From contig NZ_VUYQ01000003.1 in assembly GCF_008711155.1 (NCBI RefSeq), forward strand, positions 186,001-250,000: a stretch of DNA of 64,000 nt. Reading direction: 5' to 3'. This DNA is from Dechloromonas sp. CZR5. Lineage in GTDB: Bacteria > Pseudomonadota > Gammaproteobacteria > Burkholderiales > Rhodocyclaceae. The notes under the pieces were generated by a model. It was not told the origin of the DNA and searched no databases. It saw only the letters and a program-made list of their open reading frames with translations. This document shows positions 13,561-22,228 of the stretch, in pieces. Made by a program: the position numbers and the translations under genes. Position 1 is the stretch's first letter; every line of letters begins with the position of its first letter.

Positions 13561-13578
13561 ATCGAGTGTGAAGGTCAT
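13363..13578 (-). CDS. small zinc-ribbon protein
   Basis: A 71-residue protein with two Cys pairs, CPQCG and CSVCG, spaced as a zinc ribbon, followed by a helix (ADQLSAIERSINEQLAQLKRKI). Similar small zinc-ribbon proteins are common in phages and bacteria. ATG 13578 is preferred over 13599 because homology begins there and AAGGG lies upstream. The role is unknown. Confidence 0.68.
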   Translation of the reverse strand: MTFTLDSQIITIPCPQCGKQLKEKIGRLKREKKIACSVCGPMTVNADQLSAIERSINEQLAQLKRKITLKL

Positions 13579-13674
13579 GGTCGGCCCTTTCGATGGCAAT
13601 GACGTGTGGAAACTTCATTCTATCGGAATGTGGCCGGCCGCTTTTTGTGGTTGGGTGGCGTGATATGGCGTCCA

Positions 13675-13989
13675 TCAAGAAACCCTCGGTGATGGCTGAT
13701 CCGCTTCGTTTCGCGCCGCGTCGATTTCATAAAACATGCCTTCGAGCGATGTGCTCGCTTCTGCCGCCAGTGCATCAGATAGACCAGCGAGTAGAAGGTG
13801 ATTCGTTAATCGGTCCTGCGCTCGGTATTTCAATGCAGCGTATTGCTCAGCTGAGGAAGTTGCGATGAGCGGCGCGCTGGAGACGACCATGGCCCGTAGC
13901 GCCAGCATGTCGGCGATGACGACCTGCAGCCTTTCCTGCTGCCTTTCGATGGTGCGTTCAAGGGCGCGCACGCGTCTTTCCAGTTTCAC
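13675..13989 (-). CDS. small coiled-coil phage protein
   Basis: A 104-residue protein with a strongly helical N-terminus (LERRVRALERTIERQQERLQVVIADMLALRAM) followed by an Ala-rich helical half. It starts with GTG preceded by AAGGA. It forms a short leftward pair with the zinc-ribbon gene inside the rightward region. The function is unknown. Confidence 0.55.
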   Translation of the reverse strand: MKLERRVRALERTIERQQERLQVVIADMLALRAMVVSSAPLIATSSAEQYAALKYRAQDRLTNHLLLAGLSDALAAEASTSLEGMFYEIDAARNEADQPSPRVS

Positions 13990-14086
13990 GGCTGGTCCTT
14001 TCCGTTCGGGTGTTGAGTCGCATCGTCATTCTAGCGGTCATGGGCTGGCCTCCTTTATCCCCGCGTTGGTTTGTCTCCACCGCTTT

Positions 14087-14115
14087 CCCGGGCCTTCGGG
14101 TCCGGGCTTTTTATT
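14087..14115 (+). terminator. Rho-independent terminator with TTCG loop
   Basis: CCCGGGCC (14087-14094) pairs with GGTCCGGG (14099-14106) around a TTCG tetraloop, followed by CTTTTTATT. It stands before the CII-like gene, which may thus need anti-termination or its own promoter. Confidence 0.85.
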
Positions 14116-14169
14116 CCATGTGCCTAGTCTGCCTTGTTTCGGGCTGGGTGTTTAGTTAGGAGGTTTGTC

Positions 14170-14658
14170 ATGACTCACCGTGATCCTATCGATGCGCTCC
14201 ACGCAGTTTTGCTCGGTCTTCCTGGCGGAATTGCCGCCGCAGCAAAGAAGATCGGCCGTTCTCCTGGGACAATGCACAACAAGTTTTCCGAGGCAATAAC
14301 AACAAATGAGGTGACTGCCCGCGAGGCGTTGGCTCTGGCGGATTACGCGCAGACAACGGTTTATGCCGAAGCGGTCTGCGAGCACTTCGGCGGCGTTTTC
14401 ATCGTGCTGCCGACCGGTCCGGCAGGTGATGACGATGTGTTGCAGTCCTACCTGGCAATCATTCAACAGATGGGTGAGTTGTCGAAAGAATTTTCCGATG
14501 CCCGTGCCGATGGACTTATTGACCCGAAGGAGTTCAGCGCTCTGAAATTGCGAGGGTATCGCACGATTTCGGCGATTCAGCTCATGCTGGCCGAGATTGA
14601 AACGACGGTTCGCGAACTGCCGTCCCAACCCCTGGTGTCGGTCAAGAAGGCATCCTGA
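14170..14658 (+). CDS. phage regulatory protein CII-like (CP76 family)
   Basis: A 162-residue protein with the look of the phage CII/CP76 regulators: an N-terminal helix-turn-helix (DALHAVLLGLPGGIAAAAKKIGRSPGTMHNKFSE), then EVTAREALALADY, and a helical C-terminus. ATG 14170 follows a strong GGAGG site. The gene lies after a terminator and just ahead of the primase/helicase, in the slot of a delayed-early activator. Confidence 0.8.
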   Translation: MTHRDPIDALHAVLLGLPGGIAAAAKKIGRSPGTMHNKFSEAITTNEVTAREALALADYAQTTVYAEAVCEHFGGVFIVLPTGPAGDDDVLQSYLAIIQQMGELSKEFSDARADGLIDPKEFSALKLRGYRTISAIQLMLAEIETTVRELPSQPLVSVKKAS

Positions 14659-14660
14659 TA

Positions 14661-17198
14661 ATGGCTTCAAGGGGAGGAAAAGCCGGCGGGGGCCGGCGAG
14701 AGAAAATCGATTTTGCGCTGCTTGCTGATCGCGCGCTCGGCGCCGTCGATACGTTGCTGGCCAAGTGGCTGCCCAATGGGCATAAGGATGACGGACCGGA
14801 GTACAAGTCGGTCAATCCGACACGCAGCGACAGCAAGGAAGGGTCGTTTTCGATCAACACCGTCACCGGCCGCTGGGGCGATTTTGCCGACGATGCGGCC
14901 GGCAATGACCTGATTTCGCTGTGTGCCTACCTGTTTCATGATGGTGACCAGATCGCCGCAGCTTACGAAGTGGCCGGCGAGCTGGGCATTGAGTTACCCC
15001 CCCGCATGGGTGGCGGCAGCCGTGCCGCAATGCCACCCAACTCTGCAACTCCCCCGGCAGAGAAGACCTCGAAATCGGCCAAGGCTGCAGCCGATGCAGA
15101 GGCGCCCAGGAAGCCCGTGACGGAGTGGGTACCGCAACGCACGGCGCCGGCCGATGCGCCTTCGGTGGATGCGGCCCACGTCAAGCGCGGCCTGCCGGAG
15201 CGCGTGTGGCATTACCGCGACGCGGATGGCGCAACGCTGGGCTATGTCTATCGCTTCAAGACCAGCGATGGCGGCAAGGCGGTGTTGCCGATCTGTTGGG
15301 CCACGCACGCCGGTACCGGCAAGAGCATGTGGCGCTGGATGCACTTCGGTGAGCCGCGGCCGCTGTATGGCCTCGATGTGCTGGCGGAGAGCCCCGAGGC
15401 GACGGTGCTGGTGGTGGAGGGTGAGAAGTGCAAGGAAATCGCTTCTTCGATGTTCACCGGGCTGGTGGCGGTGACCTGGCCGGGTGGGACGAACTCGGAG
15501 CATAAGGCGGACTGGTCTCCGCTGGCCGGCCGCAAGGTCATCATCTGGCCCGATTGCGATGCGCAGCGAGAGAAGCTGAGCAAGGACGAGAAGGCGCAGG
15601 GCGTCGATCCGCTTTCGAAGCCCTTCCTGCCGGAGTCAAAGCAGCCTGGCGTGAAGGCGGCGCTGAAGATCGCGGAGCGCTTGCACGAACTGGATTGCAA
15701 GGTCTGGCTGGTGAAGATACCCCAGCCGGGCGAGGTGCCGAACGGCTGGGATGTTGCCGATATGGTCGGGGCAGGCCAGCTTGGCCATGTTGATCGGGAA
15801 ACGGACGATGCGTGGCTGCGTGGCAATCTGACGCTGTGGGAACCGCCTGCCGATTCACCTCCCGAAACCACTTCCCCCCCTAATAATGCTGCCGCAGGGC
15901 GGGAAGAGGAGGGGCCGAACGACTGGTATCGGCGGCTGCTGACGACGCAGCGAGGGGATATCGAGCGGTGCGTGGCGAACGTCTATGACGTGCTGACGAA
16001 CGACGCGGCGTGGCAGGGCATCATTGCCTTCGACGAGTTCGCGCAGAAGGTCGTCAAGCTGCGACCTGCGCCCTATGTGACGGGCGAGGCCGGGGAGTGG
16101 GGCGACCAGGATACGACGCACCTGGCGATCTGGATCACGCGCCGGTACCGCTTTGCGCCCGGCAAGGAGATCGTGGCGCAGGCGGTTGATGCCGTGGCGC
16201 GGAATCACATGTTCAACCCGCTTGTGCAGTGGTTGCGCGGCCTTCCTGCGTGGGATGGCGTCAAGCGCATCGGCAGTTGGCTGGAGCGCTATGTGGGTGC
16301 GGTGCCGACATCGGCAGACCAGAAGGAATACCTGCGCCTCGCAGGCGGATGGTTCTTGATGGGGATGGTGGCACGGGCGTTGAAGCCGGGCTGCAAATTC
16401 GACTACAGCTTGATTCTTGAGGGTGAGCAAGGGGAGAGGAAATCCACCATTTTGGCGGCGCTGGTCGGCGACGATTGGTTTGGTGATTCTGAGCTCGATC
16501 TCCACAACAAGGATTCGATGATGGCTATTCAAGGGAAATGGCTGTTTGAGATTCAGGAAATGGGCGCCATGGCCAGATCCGACGAAAAACGGCAGAAAGC
16601 CTTCCTTTCCCGCAGGTTTGATGAATTCCGCATACCGTTTGCCACATCGTTCGTAAAGCTGCCGAGACGGCTGGTTTTCTCGGGCACGACGAACGAATGG
16701 GAGTGGAACAAAGACCCGACTGGCGGTCGGCGATTCTGGCCGGTTTCAGTTGGTACGCTCGATGTAGAAGGCCTCGTCGAAGCGCGTGAGCAGCTGTTTT
16801 CTGAGGCGATGGCGTACTACGAAGCGGGTAAGCGTTACTGGCCGGAAAAGGCTGAACAAAAGAGTTTGTTCGACCCCGAACAGCTGAAGCGTGAGCAGCA
16901 GGAAAGCTACGTTGATGCACTGCATGACTGGGTGTATTCGCAGGTGGCGGATTTCAGTATCGCGACGGCTGCTATGGAGGGTCTTATGCTCGACGCTTCG
17001 AAGCTGACACGCGACCTGCAGACACGTATCGGAGTGGCCCTGCGCAAGCTGGGGTGCACCAAAGTTGAAAAGCGAAACGGAATGACCCGGTTCTGGTACA
17101 AGCCTCCCGAAAGAAATGAGGCAGGATCGTCGAGTGGCGCGCCGGTTTCACAAGCCGAACAGGCGACCAAGGAGGGGGAAATTCGTGCGCCCTTCTGA
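14661..17198 (+). CDS. VapE/VirE-family primase-helicase
   Basis: An 845-residue replication protein. An N-terminal region (about 1-110) resembles a primase zinc/DNA-binding segment (RWGDFADDAAGNDLISL), followed by a TOPRIM-like part (VLVVEGEKCKEIA about 250, VIIWPDCDA about 290) and a virulence-associated E superfamily helicase domain with Walker A-like EGEQGERKST (about 587-597), KWLFEIQEMGA, and NKDPTGGRRFWPV. It probably opens and primes the phage origin. The start is 3 bp after the CII-like gene, and an iteron-like array follows. Confidence 0.9.
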   Translation: MASRGGKAGGGRREKIDFALLADRALGAVDTLLAKWLPNGHKDDGPEYKSVNPTRSDSKEGSFSINTVTGRWGDFADDAAGNDLISLCAYLFHDGDQIAAAYEVAGELGIELPPRMGGGSRAAMPPNSATPPAEKTSKSAKAAADAEAPRKPVTEWVPQRTAPADAPSVDAAHVKRGLPERVWHYRDADGATLGYVYRFKTSDGGKAVLPICWATHAGTGKSMWRWMHFGEPRPLYGLDVLAESPEATVLVVEGEKCKEIASSMFTGLVAVTWPGGTNSEHKADWSPLAGRKVIIWPDCDAQREKLSKDEKAQGVDPLSKPFLPESKQPGVKAALKIAERLHELDCKVWLVKIPQPGEVPNGWDVADMVGAGQLGHVDRETDDAWLRGNLTLWEPPADSPPETTSPPNNAAAGREEEGPNDWYRRLLTTQRGDIERCVANVYDVLTNDAAWQGIIAFDEFAQKVVKLRPAPYVTGEAGEWGDQDTTHLAIWITRRYRFAPGKEIVAQAVDAVARNHMFNPLVQWLRGLPAWDGVKRIGSWLERYVGAVPTSADQKEYLRLAGGWFLMGMVARALKPGCKFDYSLILEGEQGERKSTILAALVGDDWFGDSELDLHNKDSMMAIQGKWLFEIQEMGAMARSDEKRQKAFLSRRFDEFRIPFATSFVKLPRRLVFSGTTNEWEWNKDPTGGRRFWPVSVGTLDVEGLVEAREQLFSEAMAYYEAGKRYWPEKAEQKSLFDPEQLKREQQESYVDALHDWVYSQVADFSIATAAMEGLMLDASKLTRDLQTRIGVALRKLGCTKVEKRNGMTRFWYKPPERNEAGSSSGAPVSQAEQATKEGEIRAPF

Positions 17199-17206
17199 CC
17201 CCAAAG

Positions 17207-17469
17207 TTCCATACCTGTTCCACACCTCGCCGCGAGGTATGGAGCCCGGAAAGCCTTGTGTCGCAATGCTGTTCCATACCTTCCATACCTTCCATACCGT
17301 TTTTTCCTGCGCACACGTAGGCGGGCGCGCACACCCGCGTGTACACGCGCGCTCGCACCTCCGTACAGGGCTACAAAAAGGTATGGAAGGTATGGAAGGT
17401 ATGGAAGAAGGCCGCAGCACAATGGTTTTCAGCTTCCACACCTCTGCCATACCTGATCAAGGTATGGAA
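17207..17469. repeat. iteron-like palindromic repeat array, candidate replication origin
   Basis: The 9-mer TTCCATACC or its complement occurs many times: singly at 17207 and inverted at 17236 (last base differs), three in tandem at 17272-17298, three in tandem inverted at 17380-17406, as CCATACC at 17447, and inverted at 17461. TTCCACACC variants lie at 17218 and 17434. The two triple blocks form a perfect 27-bp inverted repeat around an 81-bp GC-rich loop with CA/TG runs. No convincing gene fills this gap. Confidence 0.75.
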
Positions 17470-17486
17470 CCCAAAGGAGAAAATGC

Positions 17487-17765
17487 ATGAGCGAGATCCT
17501 CAAGAAGCTGCGTGCCGATTTCGAGATGGTCGCCGAGCACGCCCTGGATCGCAAAGAATGGTCGCAGGACGATTTCAAGGAGTTCGGCGCCGCCATCAAG
17601 GCCGCGGCCGATAGCAATGACCTGGCCGTTCTGATCCTGTGGGCCCGCGATATGGCGATCCGTGCCAACCACATCCTGTACAGCGAGATGGTCATCCGCA
17701 GTGTCGAGGCCGGGATGCGCGCCCGTATCGAGGCCGACAAGGCGGCCAAGGCGGGCGCCAAGTGA
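17487..17765 (+). CDS. hypothetical phage protein, 92 residues
   Basis: A mostly helical 92-residue protein (LRADFEMVAEHALDR, then DDFKEFGAAIKAAADS, then LAVLILWARDMAIRANHI). It has a good AAAGGAG site and its stop overlaps the GTG of the next gene. It sits just after the repeat array, before the packaging genes. The family is not recognised. Confidence 0.65.
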   Translation: MSEILKKLRADFEMVAEHALDRKEWSQDDFKEFGAAIKAAADSNDLAVLILWARDMAIRANHILYSEMVIRSVEAGMRARIEADKAAKAGAK

Positions 17766-18406
17766 TCAGCCTCAAGGTGCGGACCAACTTCGAACGGATC
17801 ATCCGCGAGTTGGGCGGGCTGCCGGAAGAGTTGGGAAACAAGGCCGCTGCCCGCGCGCTCAATGCGACTGTCGAGCAGGGAAAGATCGAGATGGCTCGCG
17901 AGATCAGTCAGACGTATCGACTGACGGTTGCTCAGGTCAAGGAGCGCCTGACCGTCCGCAAGGCTTTCTCTCGCGGCACGTTGTACCTGTCGGCAACCCT
18001 CGAAGCCAGCCAGCGTGACTTCGGCCGATCGATGAACCTGATTGCCTTCCTCGAAAGAAGCATTACGTTGGCTCAGTCGAGGAAGCGTATGAAGGCGGGC
18101 GAGGGTGGCAGCTATGCGTTGCGCAATGGAGCGATCATCAAGAAGGCGCTGCAGCTTCGATTCCAGATCAAGCGTAGTGGCGGGCAGAAGATGATCCCCG
18201 GGGCGTTCGTCGGCAACAAGGGCCGTACCGTGTTTATTCGCGACGGCAAGGCCCGCCTGCCCATCCTGGCATTGAACACTATCGACGTGCCCCAGATGTT
18301 CAACGCGCGCCGAATCAATGAGGTCATCCGCAAGGTCATGATCGAGCGATTCGATATCAACCTGCGGCGCGAGGTGAGCTCAGTCCTAAGGGGATTCCTC
18401 AAGTGA
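17762..18406 (+). CDS. phage minor tail protein Z-like
   Basis: A 214-residue protein resembling the prophage minor tail protein Z (GPZ) family: VRTNFERIIRELGGLPEELGNKAAARALN, then VAQVKERLTVRKA, a basic middle, and IDVPQMFNARRINEVIRKV near the end. GTG 17762 overlaps the previous stop (GTGA). GPZ takes part in tail completion in lambda. Its place ahead of the terminase, far from the other tail genes, is unusual but recurs in some phages. Confidence 0.72.
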   Translation: MISLKVRTNFERIIRELGGLPEELGNKAAARALNATVEQGKIEMAREISQTYRLTVAQVKERLTVRKAFSRGTLYLSATLEASQRDFGRSMNLIAFLERSITLAQSRKRMKAGEGGSYALRNGAIIKKALQLRFQIKRSGGQKMIPGAFVGNKGRTVFIRDGKARLPILALNTIDVPQMFNARRINEVIRKVMIERFDINLRREVSSVLRGFLK

Positions 18407-18511
18407 CCCCAGCCCTCCATACAGTCACGGGTCCTTCCCAGCACTTCTCCACACGGCGCGAAACGACCGCAGTTTTTCGCCAGTTTTCTGTTGCCTTAGG
18501 AGGTAAGTAAC

Positions 18512-18985
18512 TTGCGCATCGTGGGGCAGGAACAGATTGCCGAGATTTTCGGCGTGGCGCCGAAGACTATCGTGGAGTGGCAAGAGCAGGGCATGCCGAT
18601 CGCGCAACGCGGGAAGCCTGGCGTGCCGTCGGAATATGAGACAGACGAATGCATCCGCTGGTATGTCGATCGCGAGGTGAAGAAGGTCCAGGGCGAGCGC
18701 CCGCAGGATCGTCTGGCGCGCGTCCAGGCCGACAAGATCGAGCTCGAGCTGGCGGAGAAGCGCGGCGTTCTGCTGCCGGCCGATCAGATCGAGCCGAAGC
18801 TACGGGCGGCCATGGTTGCGGCCCGGGAGATGTGGCGGAACGAGCCGTCGCGCCTGGCGCGCGAAGTGCCGGGGAAGCCCATCAAGGAAATCGAGGATCT
18901 GCTGGCCAAGTCGTATGAGGCCTTCCTCATCAAGCTGGCGCATTGGCAGAGTGCGCAGGTCGTGGAAGAGGAAGGAGAAGAGTGA
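18512..18985 (+). CDS. terminase small subunit (Nu1-like)
   Basis: A 157-residue protein with an N-terminal winged helix-turn-helix (VGQEQIAEIFGVAPKTIVEWQEQGMPI) typical of Nu1-type small terminase subunits, which recognise the packaging site, and a helical C-terminus for oligomerisation. The start is TTG 18512, supported by AGGAGG eight bases upstream. It precedes the GpA-type large subunit. Confidence 0.85.
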   Translation: MRIVGQEQIAEIFGVAPKTIVEWQEQGMPIAQRGKPGVPSEYETDECIRWYVDREVKKVQGERPQDRLARVQADKIELELAEKRGVLLPADQIEPKLRAAMVAAREMWRNEPSRLAREVPGKPIKEIEDLLAKSYEAFLIKLAHWQSAQVVEEEGEE

Positions 18986-19401
18986 TGAGTCGAGATTCAA
19001 TGTTGGGCAAGGCGCGCGTGCTCTCAAAGGCTGAGGCTGATGTCTTGGATGAGCGTACTCGCCAGCAGATTGTCGAGGGATGGACTCCGGAGCATGACGA
19101 TCAGCATAGCCAAGGAGAACTTTCCAGAGCGGCTGGAAGCTATGCGCTCAATGCTGGCGCTGCTATTCACTTCGGTACTACCGACACCTCGATTTGCGAA
19201 ACCGCTCCGTATGGCTGGCCTTGGGACGAAAAATGGTGGAAACCGACCAATAGCCGACGTGACCTGGTCAAAGCCGGCGCCCTGATCCTGGCCGAGATCG
19301 AGCGCATTGATCGAGTAGAAAAGCTGAAGGCTGCTGACCAGACATTTGATCGTGGTGGCCGGCGGAATGAAAACAACGAAGGCGATCTCGTTTGCAATTG
19401 A
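18985..19401 (+). CDS. hypothetical phage protein between terminase subunits
   Basis: A 138-residue protein beginning MSRDSMLGKARVLSKAEADVL, with aromatic motifs GWTPEHDDQH and YGWPWDEKWWKP and a helical end. Its ATG overlaps the previous stop (TGATG). Phage proteins with the HDDQH...WPW...KP pattern are common and uncharacterised, and often sit near replication or packaging genes. Confidence 0.75.
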   Translation: MSRDSMLGKARVLSKAEADVLDERTRQQIVEGWTPEHDDQHSQGELSRAAGSYALNAGAAIHFGTTDTSICETAPYGWPWDEKWWKPTNSRRDLVKAGALILAEIERIDRVEKLKAADQTFDRGGRRNENNEGDLVCN

Positions 19402-19424
19402 TCTGAATTGAGATCCGAAAAACC

Positions 19425-21662
19425 ATGACCTCCGCCGTCCAATTTCGCACCCGCGATGCTTACGACCTGCCTGGTGATCATGGCTGGGCGGCGGCTGCGC
19501 TGGATGCGATGTTGGAGCGGGTGTTTGCTGAGCTGGAGCCGCCGAAGCCGCTGTCGATTGTCGAGTGGGCGGAGACGTACCGGGTCCTGAGCCGGGAAGA
19601 GACCAACGATTACGCGGGTGCGTATGACCTGGAGAACACCCCGGCGCTACGCGGCATCCTTGCGGAGTGCGATCCGACGAAGAATCGGCGGGTGATCGTG
19701 CAGAAGTCGGCTCAGCTTGGCTACACGGCCGGCGTGGTGTGCAACGTGCTCGGCTATCACGTCCATTGGGAACCCTGCGTCCAGGTCGTGATGTTCCCGC
19801 GGGAGAAGTCGGCCAAGGACTTCGATGCCGAGAAGTTCTCGCCGATGGTGCGGTCGACGCCGGAGTTGGCCCGTCGCATTCGCCTGAAGTCGCGCAGCGA
19901 TGGTAACAGCGCCACCCGCAAGCATTACCCGGGCGGCCTGATCAAGCTGGTGGCGTCGAACTCGCCCTCGGATGTGAAATCCACCTCGGCCAAGATCCGC
20001 ATCGTCGAGGAACCGGACGATACCAACAAGGACGTCAAGGGGCAGGGCAACGCGATCGCCCTGCTGCGGGAGCGCGGCAAGACCATCCGCAACAACTTCG
20101 AGCTGATCGGTGGCTCGCCGACGGCGAAGGGCGCCTCCGAGATCGAGAAGGAGATGCGCACCACCGACCAGCGCCGCTTCATGGTCGCCTGCCACGACTG
20201 CGGCGAGCGCCACGAGGTCGAGTGGGCGCAGGTCGTTATCCCCGGACTGAACCTGACCGCCGAGGAACTGGCCACTTCTGATATCGACACCCGTTTTCCC
20301 GAGCGCGAAGTGTATGGCCGGGCCCGGCATGAGGATGCCTACTACGTTTGCCCGCACTGCGGCTCGGTATGGTCTGACGACGAGCGCATTGCCAACATCC
20401 GCACCGCTGCTCGCGTCGCGCCGTACTACGGTTGGGAACCGACCGCCGATAGCCCGGACCCCGGCTTCTACTGCAACGAACTGCAGAGCGTTTTCGACGG
20501 CAGCCGCGTGCCGGTGCTTGCCGAGAAATATCTACGTGCCCTGCACCTGATGGAGCATGGTGACCCGACGGAAATGGTCGCCTTCGAAAACTCCACGCGC
20601 GGCCGTTGCTGGGAATACTCCGGTGAACTGCCGGAAGAGGAGGAACTGCGCAAGCGTGCCGAGAAGTACGCCGAATGGACTGTTCCGGCCGGCGGCATGG
20701 TTCCGCTGCTGTCGGTCGACGTGCAGCACGATCGCCTGGCTGTTTCTTGCTGGGTCATCGGTCGCGGCGAGGAAATGTGGTGCGCCTACTGGGGCGAGGT
20801 TTACGGCCAGACAGTCGTTGCGCATCAGGGCGCGTGGCTCGAGCTCGAGCAGCTGCTGACCCAGACCGTCGGTACGCCGAGCGGCGTTCGGCTGATGATC
20901 GCCGCTTGCGGCATTGACTGTTCGGACGGCCAGACCAGCGATGCCTCCTATGCCTTCGTTCGCAAGCACAACCGCCAGTCGCGACCGGTGCTGGCACTGA
21001 AGGGCGCGCCGGACGATGTCGGTCGTGTGGAAATCTGGACCCCGCCCAAGAAGATCGACCCGAATCGCAAGAGTACCAAGGCGAGCAAGTTCGGCATCCA
21101 GATCAATCAGGTCGGTACCGCCAAAGCCAAGGACCTCATCCTCGGTTGGGCGCAGGAAGGCGGCCGGATTCGCCTGCCGGGCAGCGGGGCAGGGCGCATG
21201 CACTGGTACGACGGCATCCGCGATGACTTCTACGAGCAGATGCTTTCCGAGATCAAGATCCCTGACCGTAGAAATCCGAAGCTGCGGAAATGGAAGCCGC
21301 GCACCGACCGCCGCAACGAAGCGCTCGACTGCGCCGTGTATGCGCTCTACCTGTCGCGTCACCTCCGCCTGCACCTGCGCCGCCCTGGGCAATGGGACCT
21401 CGACGAGCTGCGGCTGCGGCAGGGCACGCTGATCGATTCCCCGGCGCCAGCTGATTCATCGGGTTCAATGAACGAGACGGCGGACGAGGATTCGCCAGAA
21501 ACCGAGGCGGTCGACGAGGCTGTCGAGACGGTGCAAACGTCTGCACCGGTGGCGACTCCCGTGCCTTCGCCAATTGTTTCGCCAAAACCCCCCGCGCCTG
21601 CTCCTGCGGTTTCTTTTGCCGGGAGCGGTATTTCGTTGTCCGGCTGGAGACGTGGTCAATGA
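19425..21662 (+). CDS. terminase large subunit (GpA family)
   Basis: A 745-residue GpA-type packaging ATPase/nuclease that cuts concatemers and drives DNA into the prohead. Seen are the opening PPKPLSIVEWAETYRVLS, the Walker-A-like VQKSAQLGYT (about residue 90), a Cys-pair zinc motif (CHDCGERH and CPHCGSVW), and the nuclease half with LLSVDVQHDRL and RNEALDCAVYALY. The C-terminal 70 residues are a Pro/Ala/Glu-rich tail. It is slightly longer than lambda GpA. Confidence 0.94.
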   Translation: MTSAVQFRTRDAYDLPGDHGWAAAALDAMLERVFAELEPPKPLSIVEWAETYRVLSREETNDYAGAYDLENTPALRGILAECDPTKNRRVIVQKSAQLGYTAGVVCNVLGYHVHWEPCVQVVMFPREKSAKDFDAEKFSPMVRSTPELARRIRLKSRSDGNSATRKHYPGGLIKLVASNSPSDVKSTSAKIRIVEEPDDTNKDVKGQGNAIALLRERGKTIRNNFELIGGSPTAKGASEIEKEMRTTDQRRFMVACHDCGERHEVEWAQVVIPGLNLTAEELATSDIDTRFPEREVYGRARHEDAYYVCPHCGSVWSDDERIANIRTAARVAPYYGWEPTADSPDPGFYCNELQSVFDGSRVPVLAEKYLRALHLMEHGDPTEMVAFENSTRGRCWEYSGELPEEEELRKRAEKYAEWTVPAGGMVPLLSVDVQHDRLAVSCWVIGRGEEMWCAYWGEVYGQTVVAHQGAWLELEQLLTQTVGTPSGVRLMIAACGIDCSDGQTSDASYAFVRKHNRQSRPVLALKGAPDDVGRVEIWTPPKKIDPNRKSTKASKFGIQINQVGTAKAKDLILGWAQEGGRIRLPGSGAGRMHWYDGIRDDFYEQMLSEIKIPDRRNPKLRKWKPRTDRRNEALDCAVYALYLSRHLRLHLRRPGQWDLDELRLRQGTLIDSPAPADSSGSMNETADEDSPETEAVDEAVETVQTSAPVATPVPSPIVSPKPPAPAPAVSFAGSGISLSGWRRGQ

Positions 21663-21931
21663 GCGGCGATCTGATCAGCGAGTTGATCAACCGCATGCTG
21701 GCTGCTCATCAGGAAGGCAGGCTGACCCGCGAAAACGCCTTGCGCATCGAGCAGGAATTCCGTCGCGAATTCAACGGCGCCGAGTGCTACATCAAGGAAC
21801 GGACCGAAGTTACCGTAGTGAAGAAGCAGGAAGCTGTGGTCAGTGCTTACCTCGCTGGCGAACCAGTGGATCGCATAACCAAGGAAAACGGTATCAGCCG
21901 GGCAACCCTGTACCGTTATCTGAAGCGCTGA
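21659..21931 (+). CDS. Mor-like transcription activator
   Basis: A 90-residue protein with a C-terminal helix-turn-helix (EAVVSAYLAGEPVDRITKENGISRATLYRYLKR) like that of the Mor/C activator family of Mu-type phages. The ATG overlaps the terminase stop. It is immediately followed by a dyad promoter-like site (21932-21976) that recurs before the head genes at 28904, so it is a good candidate for the late activator acting there. Confidence 0.72.
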   Translation: MSGDLISELINRMLAAHQEGRLTRENALRIEQEFRREFNGAECYIKERTEVTVVKKQEAVVSAYLAGEPVDRITKENGISRATLYRYLKR

Positions 21932-21976
21932 TCGTCTCAGTTTTCCCTAAAAATGAGACAGCCCCGTCGCTAATCT
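21932..21976 (+). promoter_or_regulatory. putative activator-dependent late promoter, copy 1
   Basis: A 29-bp sequence (21932-21960) is identical to 28904-28932. It contains the dyad GTCTCA (21934-21939) and TGAGAC (21954-21959). TAATCT follows 11 bp after the dyad in both copies (here 21971-21976), in the place of a -10 box, with no good -35. This is the layout of a promoter that needs an activator bound to the dyad. Confidence 0.65.
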
Positions 21977-21998
21977 CCGGCCATCACACGGAGGTTCC

Positions 21999-22226
21999 AT
22001 GGCCGGTATCACGCTTGCGCAAGCCGAAGCAAAACTCACCCTGTATCTGGACGCCCTGGACAAGATCGTCCTGAAGCAGAAGGTTGAAATCGACGGCCAG
22101 GCGCTGACCCGGGCCAATCTTGCCGATGTCCAGAATGCCGTCACGTATTGGGATGCGAAGGTCAAGGAACTTTCCGCCAAGGCATCCGGGCGCGGCCGCA
22201 TGCGCACCCTTACTCCTCGAGGCTGA
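21999..22226 (+). CDS. gpW/DUF6148-like head completion protein
   Basis: A 75-residue protein, MAGITLAQAEAKLTLYLDALDKI followed by a helical centre and a basic tail, of the DUF6148/gpW-like type found just before lambda-like portal genes. It probably helps join head and tail. GGAGG precedes the ATG. Confidence 0.78.
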   Translation: MAGITLAQAEAKLTLYLDALDKIVLKQKVEIDGQALTRANLADVQNAVTYWDAKVKELSAKASGRGRMRTLTPRG

Positions 22227-22228
22227 CC

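Noticed and set aside
13593..13868. plus-strand frame with MASIKKPS start
   Set aside because: It overlaps the minus-strand coiled-coil gene, lacks a ribosome site and shows no protein-like pattern.
17272..17406. CRISPR-like array
   Set aside because: The units are 9 bp with no spacers between tandem copies, and there are no cas genes.
17116..17490. open frames with repeated MEGMEGME- or LPYLPY-type peptides
   Set aside because: They are translations of the DNA repeat array in several frames on both strands; the repeats are better explained at DNA level.
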